A stretch of 64,000 bases of DNA from Dromiciops gliroides (Eukaryota; Chordata; Mammalia; Microbiotheria; Microbiotheriidae). Where the stretch lies: assembly GCF_019393635.1 (NCBI RefSeq), contig NC_057862.1, positions 675,978,314 to 676,042,313 of the forward strand, given 5' to 3'. Each line of letters begins with the position of its first letter. The first letter of the stretch is position 1. Made by a program: the position numbers and the translations under genes. This document shows, in pieces, positions 10,849 through 23,470 of the stretch. Below the pieces are notes generated by a model. The model was given only the letters and a program-made list of their open reading frames with translations, ran no database searches and had not been told where the DNA came from.

Positions 10849-11074
10849 AAATGTTTAGTGATTTATTACTCATCCAGTTCCAAGAGAAGGAGACAATTCC
10901 CTGGGGAGCTGATATTGTTCAAGCAGAACCAAGTCTTTCTCTTCTTTCTAGAGTGCCCTGAGATCCTGAACCCAATGGCATGGCCTCTTAGAAAGGGACC
11001 AATGGGCTTGATGAAGACAGAGAGAAAGGAGAGTGGGAAGAAAGCATGGGAAAAGGGAAGAGGGGCTGACTTAC

Positions 11075-11339
11075 CTTCATGCTTGGTATCATTCCACATC
11101 AATTTCTTCAGGAACCAGAGGAAAGAAACTCTTTTCATGATCCACTAACTTCTGCTGAGTTGTTGCTATGAACTTGGCCCCTAGGACCTGGGAAATCCAA
11201 GCCTCCTTTGCCATAAGCTGCTGGTTATGTTTGTCATAGAAGAACACCTGAACATCATCCAGAAAATCCACCATAAAATGGTCCAAGAGTGAGCTTCCTG
11301 TACCCACTATTGTGAATTGTATCACATGCTTGTGGTTAG
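11075..11339 (-). pseudogene. Alpha1 exon of the class I-like pseudogene
   Basis: After acceptor 'cttcctgtcctgcag' it reads ANHKHVIQFTIVGTGSSLLD, FLDDVQVFFYDKHNQQL, AWISQVLGAKF, KLVDHEKSF. This aligns throughout with HHRHVVQFTAVGTIQSLLEL, FLDDVETVSY, PWISKVLEV, LLVDHEKDF of the intact gene. A one-base frame change follows HEKSF; in the shifted frame LWFLKKLMWNDTKHE reaches a perfect gtaagt donor, keeping the NDT glycosylation sequon at the alpha1 end. It is the best preserved exon of the pseudogene. Confidence 0.9.
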
Positions 11340-11479
11340 CTGCAGGACAGGAAGGGATTGGGAGAGAAGAGAAGAGGAGATTAGGTTGGGGGGGAGGGGT
11401 CCAGAACCCATACCTTTTTCCACTCATCACTTGGTCTTCCTGCTCCTTGGTAAGCAGCTAGGCTTCCCTAGGCTCCCTG

Positions 11480-11665
11480 GTGAAGAGGGTAGCCACAGTG
11501 GATTTAGGGTCAGAGACCCCAGTTCTAATTCTGGTTCAGATACTTAGCATCTTGTCACCCTGGGCAAATCACTTAACTTCTCTGTGCTTCAGGTTACTTA
11601 TCTATAAAATGAAGGTGTCACACTTGAAAGACTCCAAGTCCCCTTCCAGCTATGACCTCTGACTA
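11480..11665 (+). repeat. MIR SINE
   Basis: 'cagagaccccagttctaatt', 'tcaccctgggcaaatcactt', 'cttatctataaaatgaaggt' and 'tccaagtccccttccagcta' follow MIR order end to end. Confidence 0.75.
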
Positions 11666-11669
11666 TCAG

Positions 11670-12115
11670 AAGTCAAATTGGATTGGGAGAACAAGGTAAT
11701 CCAGATTTGGACAAAACAACCAGCATTCCTTCCAATCAGTGCCTAGTATAGGACTGGGCATAGGGAACGGTTCAGTAAAGATTTGGCTAGTTTCTGGAGC
11801 AGTTAATCATTCATGCTATAAGCACTGTGCTGGCCCAAACTCTTTCCTGTCTCCATATTGAGACAGGTTTAGAGATCACAGACGACAGTGTGAAAATTAG
11901 GGGTGTTATAATGGAGGGAGTAGTAGACACAGCTTAATTGGGAGAGTGGAAGCAGAGGTTGTACAAAGACATTGATGTACGAGAGGTTTCTCTCCTTAGC
12001 TGTCCTAGGAATGGCCAACATTTCTAGAGTTTTTAAGGTCTGAAAAGCATTTGATACCCATTCTCTCATTTCATCCTTATAGCAACTCTTGTAGGTGGAT
12101 ACTACAAGTGTAATT
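11670..12115. other. No feature recognised
   Basis: Unique-looking sequence upstream of the pseudogene alpha1 exon. I searched for a class I leader exon on the minus strand and found none. Confidence 0.4.
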
Positions 12116-12118
12116 ATG

Positions 12119-12380
12119 CTGCTGTTGTTGTTGTTCAGTTGTTTTCAGTCATATCCAACTCTTCATCACCCCATTAGGGGTTTTCTAGACAAACATCCTG
12201 AGGTAACTTGTTTCCTTTTCCAGCTCATTTAACAGACGAGGAAACTATGGCAAATGGAATTAAATGACTTGCCCAGGGTCATAAAGAAGAAGTAAGTGCC
12301 TCAGGCCAGATATGAACTCAGAAAGCTGAGTCCTCCTGACTCCAGGCCTGGCACTCTATCCAATGGCACCACCTAGCTTA
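12119..12380 (-). repeat. Composite MIR/Ther-type SINE, minus strand
   Basis: Plus-strand text runs 'ttgttgttcagttgttttca', 'catatccaactcttcatcac', 'ttccagctcatttaacagac', 'cagggtcataaagaagaagt', 'tccaatggcaccacctagct'. The same layout recurs at about 35595-35832. It is a longer SINE type than the abundant CORE SINE. Confidence 0.7.
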
Positions 12381-12479
12381 TAATACCACATATTCATAAA
12401 TATGTAATATGTAATAGACCATACATATAATAAAATTATACCATATTATTACAAAATATGTATATAAATATACACATAT

Positions 12480-12760
12480 ATTATAAAGCACTGGGCACCA
12501 TGCTAAGCATTGTGCATGCATGCTTGCATGGGCACACACACCCACACATGCAAAAGTCAGTCCCTACCTTAAAGGAACTAGAAACTGAATAGGGAGACAA
12601 CAAGAAAACAAATATATACAAAAAAGCTACATATAGGAGAAATAGAAAATAATTAAGACAGAGAAGGTAAATAGAATTAATAAGAGTTGGGAAAGGCTTT
12701 GTATAGAAGATATTTTAGTTGGGACTTAAATTCCAGGATACTGAAAAGAGAAAATTTGGG
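12480..12760 (+). repeat. Unnamed interspersed repeat (class A)
   Basis: The order is 'aagcactgggcaccatgcta', 'gtccctaccttaaaggaact', 'agggagacaacaagaaaaca', 'gggaaaggctttgtatagaa', 'ttagttgggacttaaattcc'. The same order appears at about 48640-48970, 50296-50600 and 57835-58330, so it is a dispersed family; I cannot name it firmly. AT-rich sequence precedes it (12380-12475). Confidence 0.6.
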
Positions 12761-12764
12761 GTTC

Positions 12765-13535
12765 ACTGCCCAAAGTCAAGGCAGCTAAAAAAGAATCAGG
12801 TAATGGGCCCCATCAAATGTACCAACCCATCCATTCAACTTCTACACATTAATGAATTTAAGGGGGAAAAAAGCTTTTCTTCCATCAGTTTATTAGTCAT
12901 AAGGCCTGTCTTTTATTTCTTTGCCTCCATATAAAGTGCCTTGAAAAATTCCTAATCTGCCTCTACTCAACTAAAAAAAGTGAATATGTAGAATTTGTCT
13001 CACAATAGGAAAAAAACAGAACCAACCTGCCCCCTGGTGGATAGTCATTTTCATGAGAGCAGAAAGCCTCCACTGAATTCCAGCACAAATTGATAGTACC
13101 CAGGTTTAATTTTTTCTTTCTTGAACTTTCAGCATGGAAGCTTCCTCCATTTATGCAGATGAACAACTAAGCTATAACATTTAGTGATGGGTTGTTACCT
13201 GGAAGACTGAAAAGCTAAATAGCTTGTTCCTGATCATGCAACCACTATCATCCAAGGTAGGCATTAAACTAAAGTAATCCTGACTCCTGAGGCTGACTAG
13301 CTTTCCTCTTACCCACACTACTCAAGTGAATAGAGAAGTGAAAGCTCAGGAAGGGTAATCTGGAACAATGTAGACATTGAGTCCTTCCAATTAGTGGTTT
13401 GCCTATGGCTGCCAGGTATCATCTGCATGTATAATCTCTATTTTTCTCTCTTGGCTTGATGCTGGGATGAGCTCTAAACTCACCAAGAAGGAGCCATGGG
13501 CCAGTTATTTACTTCCTTATGACCTTAGGACAGGA
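12765..13535. other. No feature recognised
   Basis: Sequence without exon signals. The minus-strand open frame at 12963-13166 has no family signature and does not look like a class I leader. Confidence 0.4.
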
Positions 13536-13539
13536 AAAT

Positions 13540-15365
13540 GGAGTCAAGATGGTGAAGTGAAAGGTAATAATTTAGCCCTATCTTCTCAACAACCTCCTCT
13601 ACAATGATCTAGAAAACAGGCCAAACAATTCTAATAATAAAAGACAAAAAGAAATTATAGTAAGTTGTTTTGCTGTCTTAGCACAGTTTAAGAAGAGAAA
13701 GAGATAGAGAGGTCTAAGGACTCTGGAATCTGGGCTAGCCAGGAGCCCAGTACCAACAACAGTGCCACAGAAGGCTGTGGTATGATAACAGTATCAGGAA
13801 GAAGGCCAGGGCTCAGGGACAATGAGGTAAATGAATGCCTGAGCAGAAAGAGGTTGCATGGGACTCCTACGCCAGCACTGGGAACAGGAATAGGCACCAT
13901 TTGGCACTCCTGTCACTCTTTACTTCATTCCAACTTGCAGTTCCAGGTGTACAGAGTAAGGACAAGTTCCAGTACCATACCTGTGTGACTCCAAGCCCAA
14001 GAGCAGGGTGGGGACTCAGTTCTTACCTTTAGCCCTCACATAAGCCTACAGTGGAACAAATTAGGACAGGAGACCAAGACCAAGGGAAAATCAGCTATTC
14101 AGTGGCTCTGAATCTACAAGACCTCCCAGCATAGCATAACTGAGTCCAGCAGCAAAATATGGAAACTCAACCACACACAAACCAAAAGACCTAAACTGAG
14201 TCAGGAATTTGTGAAGTGCACATCAAGAGGGCAGCAAAGAGATAACTTCCCATATTACACCATTTTGGAAGTACCAAATAACTTACAGGTCCCCCAGACA
14301 AAATTGTGAAATCAGCAGACATGCATAAAAGATAGAAACTCAGGCCAGTCTTCTTCCCCCAGAAGTGAACAGAGACCAACTCTGACACAAAGTTCAAAGG
14401 CAAGAATAGGCTGGGGAAATAAGCATGCACATGCACTTGAGCACATACACACAAACACACACACACACGCACGCACGCAAGACCTTGCCATAAAAGGCTA
14501 TCACAGTGACAGAAAAGTTTAAGACAAAAACTCAGAAGAAGACACTGACTTGAAAACATCTACAAACAAAACCTCAAAGAAAAAATACAGATTGGACACA
14601 AACCCAACAAGAATTCCTAGGAGACTTCAAGAGATTTTTGTTAAAGAAGCAAGAAAATCATTTTGAAAATCAAATAAGAGTAGTAGAAGATAAATTGCAA
14701 AAAGAAATAAGAGCTATGCAAGAAAAATGTGAAAAGAAAATAGCTTGGTAAGAGAGGTACCAAAAATACTGAAAAAATAACTTCTTAAATATCAGAATTG
14801 GCCAAATGGTAAAAGAAGTAGAATACAACACTGAAGAAAAACACTTTTAGAATCAGAGCCTAGCAAATAAAAAAAGAAGTGAAAAACCTCATTGAAGAAA
14901 ATATCTCCTTAAAAATTAGAATTGGAAAAGTAGAAATTAACAACTCCATGAAACATTAAGAAACCATAAAACAAATTCAAAAGGCTGAAAAGGTAGAAGA
15001 AATATTAAATGTCTTACAGAAAAAAACAATTGAACTGGAAAATACATCTATAAGAGATAAATTAACCATCATTGAAATACCCAAAAGCTGGGGGGAAAAA
15101 GTCTAGGCATATTTAAAGAAATTAGAAATGAAAGCTACCCAGATATTTTAGAACCAGATGACAAAGTAGAAACTAAAGTAGGAACTTAAAGAATCCAACA
15201 GTCACTTCCTGAAAGAAATCCCCAAATGAAAGCTCCCAGGAATATTATAGACAATATCTAGAACTCCCAGGTCAAGGAGAAAATAATGAAAAAAATGGGA
15301 AAGTAATAATTCAAATACCACACAGCCACAATCAGGAACATAGAAGGATTAGCAGTTACTACTAT
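13540..15365 (+). mobile_element. Old L1 LINE, 5' UTR and ORF1 portion
   Basis: It begins near 'atggagtcaagatggtgaag', the kind of start seen in L1 5' UTRs here. Past 14560 it becomes A-rich coiled-coil-type ORF1 sequence ('acttcaagagatttttgtta', 'aagagtagtagaagataaat', 'gaactggaaaatacatctat'). Frames are broken many times, and the copy stops before ORF2. A (CACG)-type tract lies at about 14445-14480. Confidence 0.75.
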
Positions 15366-15384
15366 GATGAAGCAGAGGGCTTGA

Positions 15385-15540
15385 GATATGATCTTAAACC
15401 AATCAGTTTACTTCTCGGGGTCTCAGTTTCCTCATCTTCAAAATTAGGAAGCTGAACTAAATAACCTTGAGTCCTTTCCAGCTCAAAATATAAGTTCAGG
15501 ATCCCAGGATCCTAGAGAGGCCCGTGATCTACCTTGAAGC
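15385..15540 (+). repeat. MIR SINE fragment
   Basis: 'gtctcagtttcctcatcttc' followed by 'gagtcctttccagctcaaaa' is the 3' half of a MIR. Confidence 0.65.
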
Positions 15541-15544
15541 AAAC

Positions 15545-16115
15545 ATGAAAAACCCTGAGTTGCTTCTTTCTCATGAAAAACTCAAATTTCTTCCACTGGT
15601 GGGGCTGCTCTGTCAACTGCTTCTGCATCCCAAAGATGAATGGGGGTATAATGACATTGGCTATAAAAAATAACTCCCATATTTTGGTCAGCAGGATCCA
15701 GCCTCTAAGAGTTAGGCAACCTTAGACCTGCCCCAATTACCTTTTGTGGTAGTATCCCAATATCCCTTTATGGAGGAACCAATTTGTCTCTCACTTGTTC
15801 AAAGCCTTGGAGAATAATTTCTTTCACACTCACCATCACCATGTCATCATCTCAATCTTCTCAACTTTTTCAATAATATTCAGATAGAAATTATCATAAG
15901 GCAAGTCCAAAGCTGACTCACATCCCTGTGTATTTGACATGCTGGGAACTATTACACACATGTATATAATAATTTTTACGTGAATAAAATTAGAATGATG
16001 TGAAGTCATCCAATGCAGGCTCACTGAAAGCAGCTTCAGTATGGTGCCAGCAGCAGATGGGACCACACAAGTGTCATGCCTTTCATCCTGTTGGTGGTGG
16101 GGGAGCAGAAGTGGA
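15545..16115. other. No feature recognised
   Basis: Unique-looking sequence with a short minus-strand open frame (15836-16066) of unknown nature. Confidence 0.4.
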
Positions 16116-16124
16116 TATAATCAT

Positions 16125-16290
16125 GATAATACTAATAGAGGCAGTATGGTACAGTGGAGAGTCAGGCTTGGAGCCAGGAGGATCTGGATTCAAGTTCTGT
16201 CTCTCACCCATACTGGCTATGTGATATTGTTTAAGTCATTTGGCCTTTCAGTGGTCAAGGCAATGTCTTCCTGAGACTCAAAGTTTGAAA
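16125..16290 (+). repeat. MIR SINE fragment
   Basis: 'gaggcagtatggtacagtgg', 'ggagccaggaggatctggat', 'catactggctatgtgatatt' give the head and core of a MIR. Confidence 0.65.
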
Positions 16291-16299
16291 ACAGGTGCT

Positions 16300-17695
16300 G
16301 ATCTGAGTTGATAGTGGGAGATTCCTCCTCAGGAATTCTAGAGCAATGAAATTACATATCTAGAATAAAAGTAACAGTCACTGAAATTTCTATGGTGCTT
16401 TGAAGAGTGAAAAATACATTGTTTGAATTGTCTCCTTTGAACCTCTCCCACAATCCTGTGCAGTAGGAGCTAGTTGAACAATGGAGATGCATTTGGTTCA
16501 AAGAGGAATACTCACCTCAACACAAGGTGAACCTAACAAAAAAATTAAATAAAATTCTTTTCCATAAAACTCCAAGGAGACATCCAGTGAAGTGTGCTTC
16601 TACCTGTGAAATATCATCCCTAAGTCTACTCTTCCCTCTGTAAATCCCCTCAAAGTTGAGTAATTTTTCCTTCTTCATCTCCCCCTTCCTTATTTGACAG
16701 CCTGGGAGTTCCCATCTTGCCCTCTGTTGAAGATAATGACTTAGGTTTGATTCTTTGGGTCCTTGAGATCTCAGAACCTTAAATGAAGACTTTTAACTCC
16801 CATTCCTCTCTTCTTTACCCTTGTAGCCTTGTAGCCTTGGCCCCTACCTAATCCTAAATCCTTTCAGTTCTTACTTAGAAATAGACATAAAACAGAGCCA
16901 TATTCAGTCTCTGTGGTTAAACATCTCTTTCTCCTTAAAGATTTCTCTGAACCACTACTTGGTTCAGTAGAAGTGAATAATCCCATTAGAATTATCCCTT
17001 GCCTTTATGGTTCTAGTCATTATGTCCTTGTTAATTTGCCTCCTTGGGTGTCTTCTGTCAATACCAGGAACTAAGGAGATCAGATCCAGACCACAATGCC
17101 TTCCATCCTTCCTCCCACCTGCTTCCCTAGACTCACTTGCCTGGATCTCCATTAAAGAAAGTACCCCCATAATGAGTAGCAATGATGAGAAAGACCCCCT
17201 CCTCCTCTTTTTCCTTCTCCTTTGACTAGCCATCCCTTTCCACAGGTGATTGCCTGGCATCTAAAACCACTCTCTAGTTAAAGGGGGCTCCACTCTCCAA
17301 ACTCTGTGCCTCAGTAATGTCCAAAAGAGAAGGCCCCTATATAAACACTGGCTCCTTACACGTTATTCCTACCCTATCTTGGATTGACCCTGTCCAAGAC
17401 TAGCCTTCCTACTATCATTGCTGGCCGGGATATCTGTTGCTAAGCAGAACCTGAGACTATCTGACAGCATTAAAAGTAGAAAGGAAATGGAGTCTGTGGT
17501 GAGGACAGGAAACACTAGAGCAGAGTCACTATTAGGTATTGCTTGGAAATTGAGGTTGGGGGTAGTGACACACAGTACCATGGACACATATGACATTTAT
17601 AAATGTTGTTTGATTTAAAAAGTGCTAGGTCTCATGCTGGACATGAAGGCCCATGCCATTCTAGAGGACCTTCACTACAAAAGAATGGGCTCCTT
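16300..17695. other. Unique-looking sequence, no gene recognised
   Basis: Short opposing open frames at 16964-17260 and 17369-17618 have no family signature, and no splice-site pattern links them. Confidence 0.4.
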
Positions 17696-17700
17696 TAGGG

Positions 17701-17774
17701 GTGTGTGTGTGTGTGTGTGTATGTGTGTGTGTGCGCATGCACGTGCACGTGCGCATGCATGCATGCGTGTGTGT
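17701..17774. repeat. (GT)n / (GCATGC)-rich microsatellite
   Basis: GT units pass into alternating GC/AT purine-pyrimidine sequence (gcgcatgcacgtgcacgtgc). Such alternation could favour Z-DNA. The cysteine-rich open frames across it are artefacts. Confidence 0.9.
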
Positions 17775-18149
17775 TTTCCTTTAAAGCCAACAAGGCTTAC
17801 TTCTTCCCATTTCTCCTGCAGGCAGAAAAGCTCAGCACTAAAAGGGACCTCTGTAGTGAACCAATTCAACTGGATTCTGACCAAGGATCCCTTCTATATT
17901 ATCCCCAACAAGTGTTCATCCAACCTCAGCTTGAAGTTTCTGATGCTCTCTCTCTTCTGGGATATCCCATTCCATTGAAGGATTACTCTAGTTATTAGTA
18001 AAGTGTTTTTTTTCACTGAAGTGAAATGTCTACAATTCTCAACCATTGATCCTAGCTCTCTCTTTCTGGGACTAAATAGAAAGCTAATTCCTCTGATCAT
18101 ACCCCATCTCTCACTGTCTAGGACACATAGTGGATCATAGATATAGAGA

Positions 18150-18310
18150 AAGAAAGGGAGCAATTAGGTTATTTAGGCCAACTTTGTCATTTTGCATTTG
18201 AGGAAACTGAGGTCTTTTTCAAGGTCACACTAATAGTCAATGGTAAAGTCAGCCCTTTGATTGCAAATCTAGAGCTGTTTTCACTGCACCACACTGCTCT
18301 CTTCAGCAAA
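18150..18310 (-). repeat. MIR SINE, minus strand
   Basis: 'tttgcatttgaggaaactga', 'aaggtcacactaatagtcaa' and 'tttcactgcaccacactgct' are inverted MIR order. The flanking 17775-18145 and 18315-18715 hold nothing recognised. Confidence 0.6.
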
Positions 18311-18719
18311 ACTCCCTTTTCACCTTTCCCTTTGAACCTTTTAACAGGGTAAAAAAAATGATTCAGTAAGTTTTCTCTTCCTCTGAATGCCTTACCATTT
18401 TGGTCTCTGTGGTCACTTTAATCTTCACCACCTTCTCCATCAAAGAGAATCCCAATGCCTGGGGATTCCCCCATAACTCACTGGTCTGTTGTCTAGTGAC
18501 CTCAGTAAGGGAAATGAACAGAATCAAATGTAAAGGTGTTTATCTGTGGTGGAACCAAGTCACAGACTGTGGTACAGAGTGAAAAGGAGAACATCAAAGA
18601 AAAATAGTTCATTTAGTAATGTGTCGTTAGAAATATTTGGGGAAAGCCTGTCTCTGTTCTAAGTTATTGGAGAACTTAGCTGGCATTTCTAATATATTGC
18701 TACCTATAAATTAATGGTG

Positions 18720-19110
18720 ATTGCACCAGTTTGGGGCTTTAAGAATTTATTAAATGACATTAAATGTTAGTAAAGAGTGGACTGCATTTAACACAAGCTG
18801 AAAATCCCAGCACCAGAGAGAGAGAGAGAGAAAGAAAGCGCACATGGCTCCAGAGTTCAGAAGCCCTACATTCCCTAAAGAGAGAGAGGAGAATGGGTGG
18901 CTGGTTCCCTCAGGCTCCCAGGCAGAAGAGCGCCAATCTCCTGCAGACCAGAGGAGAGGCTTCTTTTACACACTCCTCAAAGCTAATTGGCTAGCATCAC
19001 TCAATTCCATTGGTTGACATGACTTGGGGAAGCCCACATCAAAATGAGCTGTACCATGCTGAGCTCAAGGTCTAGTGAAAGACAAACCCTCTGAGGGCAA
19101 AGGCTTTCAG
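18720..19110 (-). mobile_element. Possible LTR remnant, minus strand
   Basis: On the minus strand it has an AATAAATTCTTAAAGCCCC-type polyadenylation region (plus 18737-18755) and CCAAT-like motifs, as LTRs often do. There are no confirmed TG/CA ends, target duplication or partner copy in the window, so this is tentative. Confidence 0.25.
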
Positions 19111-19162
19111 GTAAGTGTGGTCTTAATCTCTAATGAGAGTAGGATTTCTAGTTTTTGTTTTT

Positions 19163-19299
19163 TAGTGAGGCAATTGGGGTTAAGTGACTTGCCCAGGGTC
19201 ACACAGCTAGTAAGTGTTAAGTGTCTAATGCCGGATTTGAACTCAGGTCCTCCTGACTCCAGGGCCGGTGCTCTATCCACTGCGCCACCTAGCTGCCCC
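19163..19299 (-). mobile_element. Marsupial CORE SINE, minus strand
   Basis: Reverse complement of the family: 'gtgaggcaattggggttaag' at the left and 'ccactgcgccacctagctgc' at the right. One of only two minus-strand members in the window. Confidence 0.95.
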
Positions 19300-19528
19300 G
19301 AGACTATGATTTCTAATGCACCTCTGGGGCTGGCTCTAAGAAACCAGCCAGAGTTCCTGAGTGGGGTTAGGATCACTGGGTCTCCTCAAAAACCCATTAT
19401 TAATCATTATTTTCTCACAATAATTATAGGATTTATGTCTGGAACGGACCTTAGAGGTCACCTAGCCTAACCTTCTCACTTGATGGCCAAGGGAAAGGAA
19501 GCCTAAAGAGGTAAGTACACAGAGGTAA

Positions 19529-20026
19529 TTGGCCTTTGTGAAAGGGCAATGCGGTATTACCCTAACTTTTGTGCCTGACTGTAAGATAATATTACGCGGC
19601 AGTGTAACTATGATTAAGATAGACCAGACTCTGTCAACTAAAGATATGATACAATGTATCTGGGTAGAGGGTTCCATTGGGTCTCTTGACTTTGCAGGAA
19701 CACAAGTAGAGGATTTGGGCTGTCCACTGGCTACACCTTGCTCTCTTTGAATGACTGGCCTACTATTGTCTAATCAAACTTGTCTATGGGGTGACTTTTA
19801 TACCACTTATGCTCCAATTTTTATTTGCAGTATGGTTCAGGTGGGTTCACCTTGCACTGCTCCATTGCTCATTTGGTGCTTCATTAATGCTTCAGACACT
19901 CTAATTCCATGGGTCAAGGCCACACAACATTACCAAAATAATATTAGTGCTAAAAGAACAGGGCCAATTCCAGGAGAAGTTTGGGGTCAAAGAATGTTGC
20001 AATTTCCCAAAAACCAACCAATCTAG
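19529..20026 (+). other. Unrecognised coding remnant
   Basis: One reading frame is largely open for about 165 codons, with compositional complexity unlike the surrounding repeats. It has several N-glycosylation sequons (SNQT, INAS, NNIS) and scattered cysteines and tryptophans (DLGCPLATPC, SNQTCLWGDF). This could be a fossil fragment of a secreted or envelope-like protein. No family motif is decisive, so no name is given. Confidence 0.3.
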
Positions 20027-20229
20027 ACTTCTATTGAACTTTGGCCCCAGACACTGGGTCAGTCTCAAATATATGTGACCAGAAGCTGGGGACTATTACA
20101 ATCAAAGAAGAATGGGTTGAGCATATGTTTCCCCTTCTCCAATTGTTGAGGTCTTCCCAGAACTTTCATTCAGGAGAAGGGCCCAAACCAGTCGTCCCCC
20201 ATCCATTGCCCCCTCCCTCAACCCTGCAC

Positions 20230-20370
20230 CCTTTTCAGCTCTTTAGGTGTCATATTTCCCCATCACATTGTAAGGTCCATGATGACGGGGATTATTTCTT
20301 TTGGCTTATATTTGTATCTCCAGCTGCCTGATATGTAGTATACTTAGTTAATGTTTGCTGACTGATGGAC
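20230..20370 (+). repeat. L2 LINE 3' end
   Basis: 'cacattgtaaggtccatgat', 'gacggggattatttcttttg' and 'gttaatgtttgctgactgat' follow the L2 3' terminal pattern. Confidence 0.65.
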
Positions 20371-20399
20371 TTGTGACATTTAAAAAGTTTGAAAGACAT

Positions 20400-21000
20400 A
20401 CTTTCTGGGTAATTTAATCATTTTATTAACACTTCCAGCATGTTTATTAATAAAAAGGAAGGTCATTTGACTGTCTCTCTGAGACCAGAGATCCCTCCTG
20501 ACGGTGGACACACAGTTTCTATGCTCTTAGAAAAGCAAGTGTTCCTGAGCATGCAATCAACTCTGATTGGTTAACAATTGATGAAAGAATAAACATTACC
20601 ATAAGAAGATGAGCTATATTCCAATGAGGTTCTTGAGGTACATTACTTGGATCACCCAAATCTTTGTCAAAAAGACATCAATTTCCTTATAACCTGCCTG
20701 ACAAAAGGGAGATCCACATTTTCCCAGACCTCTCTGAGCAAACACAATGAGCAGGAATTCACCAATTAGCCTAAAGTTAGAATTTCTCCTATTGTCATTG
20801 ATTAGATCTCAGCCATCCTTTGATTTCTGGATGAGGAAGGTCTCAATACAATACAATAATTATTTGTTAACACAAGAGAGAAATGATCATTTCAATACAA
20901 TAATTAGTTGTTAATGCAAGACAGAAATAATCATTTCTCTCAGGCTAATTATGTTCAGCCCCTAATTAAAGTTGTGAGGGATATGAGATAAGTAAAAGAC
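20400..21000. other. Possible LTR-like remnant, otherwise unassigned
   Basis: A minus-strand AATAAAATG-type polyadenylation motif occurs near 20425. Two imperfect copies of an 'aatacaataattatttgttaa' type unit occur at about 20850-20935. There are no defined ends. From 21000 to 21365 nothing was recognised. Confidence 0.25.
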
Positions 21001-21369
21001 CTCTTCAGTCCATATCCTTAAGAGGTCTGTGCTCTAGTTAGGGAGAAAAGAGCTGCAGTTTTGAAACAATTAATACTTCGCTATTTTGAGACATATGTGA
21101 TCTAATCCATGTGAGTAATCCTTCCCATGGAGCAGATTGCAACCCATGCATTCCTATTCCTCCTGTATGACTCCTGGCCATGTTCTCTCATAGATCCTTA
21201 CCAATGGATTCAACTTTTTAAAGCTATAATTATTAAAATTTTTCCATAGAATTAAACCTAAATATGTTGTCTCTTTTCTACATCCACTTATTTTTTCTGG
21301 TTCTGCCCTCTGAAGCCAAGCAGAGAACATCTAACCCAGGCCTCTTCTCAAGGAAAAGGTTCTTTGATG

Positions 21370-22500
<1,131 letters not shown>

Positions 22501-22514
22501 CATGTTATATTCCT

Positions 22515-23470
22515 GTTGTATAAGAAGACTTGAATAAAAGAAAAAAAATGAAAGAAAGTGAAAATTAGCATGCTTCAGTCTGTGTTTCATCAATATCAGT
22601 TCTTTATCTGGAGGTGAAGAGTATGCCTCATCATTAGTCCTTTAGGATTGTCTTGGATCAATGTATTGCTGAGAATAGCTGAGTCATTCATAATTCTTCA
22701 TCAAACACCATGCACAATGTTCTCCTGGTTCTGCTCACTTCATATACATCAATTCATATAAATCTTTCCAGACCTCTTTGAAATCATCCTGTTTTTCATT
22801 TCTTGTAGCACAATAATATTCCTTTACAATCATATACCACCTCTTGTTTAGCCATTCCCCAATTGATGGCATTCCTTTGATTTCCAATTCTTAGCCACCA
22901 CAAAAAGAGATGCTACAAATATTTTTGTACAAATGTGTCTTTTACTTTTGGGGGGAAGACTTTGTGAGGGGGTACCTCAGTTGTTTTAATTTGCATTTCT
23001 CTGATCAATAGGGATCCAGAGCATTTTTTCATATGACTATAGATAGTTTTGATTTCTTACTCTGAAAACTGCCTCTTCCTATCCTTTGGCCATTTATCAA
23101 TCAGGGAATGATTTGTATTTTTGTAAATTTGACTCATTCTCTATTTATTTGAGAAATGAGGCCTCTATCAGGGATACTTGTTGCAAAAATTTCTTCCTAG
23201 TTTTCTGCTTTCCTTATAATCTTGGTTACATTTGTTTTATTGTGCAAAAGCTTTTTTATTTTATATAATCAAAATTATCTATTTTACATTTTATAATATT
23301 ATCTATATCATCTTGGTCATAAATTCTTCCCCTGTCCACAAATCTGATAGATAAACTATGCCAAGCTCTTTTAGTTTGCTTATGGTATCATACTTTGTGA
23401 GTAAATAATGGACCTTTTTGACTTTATTTTAGTATATGGTATGAGATGTTGGTTTATAAAATTTAGTACT
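22515..23470 (-). mobile_element. L1 LINE 3' end, minus strand
   Basis: The sequence is the inverse of L1 ORF2 C-terminal and 3' UTR DNA: 'attccccaattgatggcatt', 'ctcttttagtttgcttatgg', 'atggtatgagatgttggttt'. It matches the better preserved copy at 29532-31503. Frames are heavily broken; it abuts the HNRNPA2B1 pseudogene. Confidence 0.85.

Larger units (their letters stand above)
4029..11339 (-). pseudogene. MHC class I-like (UT-like) pseudogene, minus strand
   Basis: Four exon relics lie in gene order on the minus strand: alpha1 (11339-11075), alpha2 (7313-6871), alpha3 (5096-4820) and transmembrane (4130-4029). Each aligns by eye with the matching exon of the intact gene at the right end of the window, and the phase-1 splice boundaries are conserved. 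Visible defects are a frameshift late in alpha1; a TAG codon, a frameshift and a whole SINE in alpha2; and a TGA codon plus a frameshift in alpha3. No leader exon was found between 11340 and about 16 kb, so it may be lost or too diverged to see. Class I-like proteins are membrane-bound antigen-presentation relatives, but this copy cannot make one. Assignment to the UT family rather than another marsupial class I family is inference from divergence and from resemblance to its neighbour. Confidence 0.85.

Noticed and set aside
10358-10873. 171-codon minus-strand open frame, the longest uninterrupted frame in the left half
   Set aside because: Much of it is the reverse complement of a CORE SINE and its (GATA)n tail (LPRVTQLVSSKCLRPDLNSG is the translated SINE core). 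The same text recurs wherever this SINE occurs, so it is not a gene.
13688-13900. Possible leader exon for the minus-strand class I-like pseudogene
   Set aside because: The hydrophobic leucine-rich stretch lies inside an old L1 5' UTR and is not followed by a splice donor in the right phase.
19107-19376. Opposing open frames over 19075-19470
   Set aside because: Both frames run through the minus-strand SINE at 19163-19299 and contain its translated core; no independent coding evidence.
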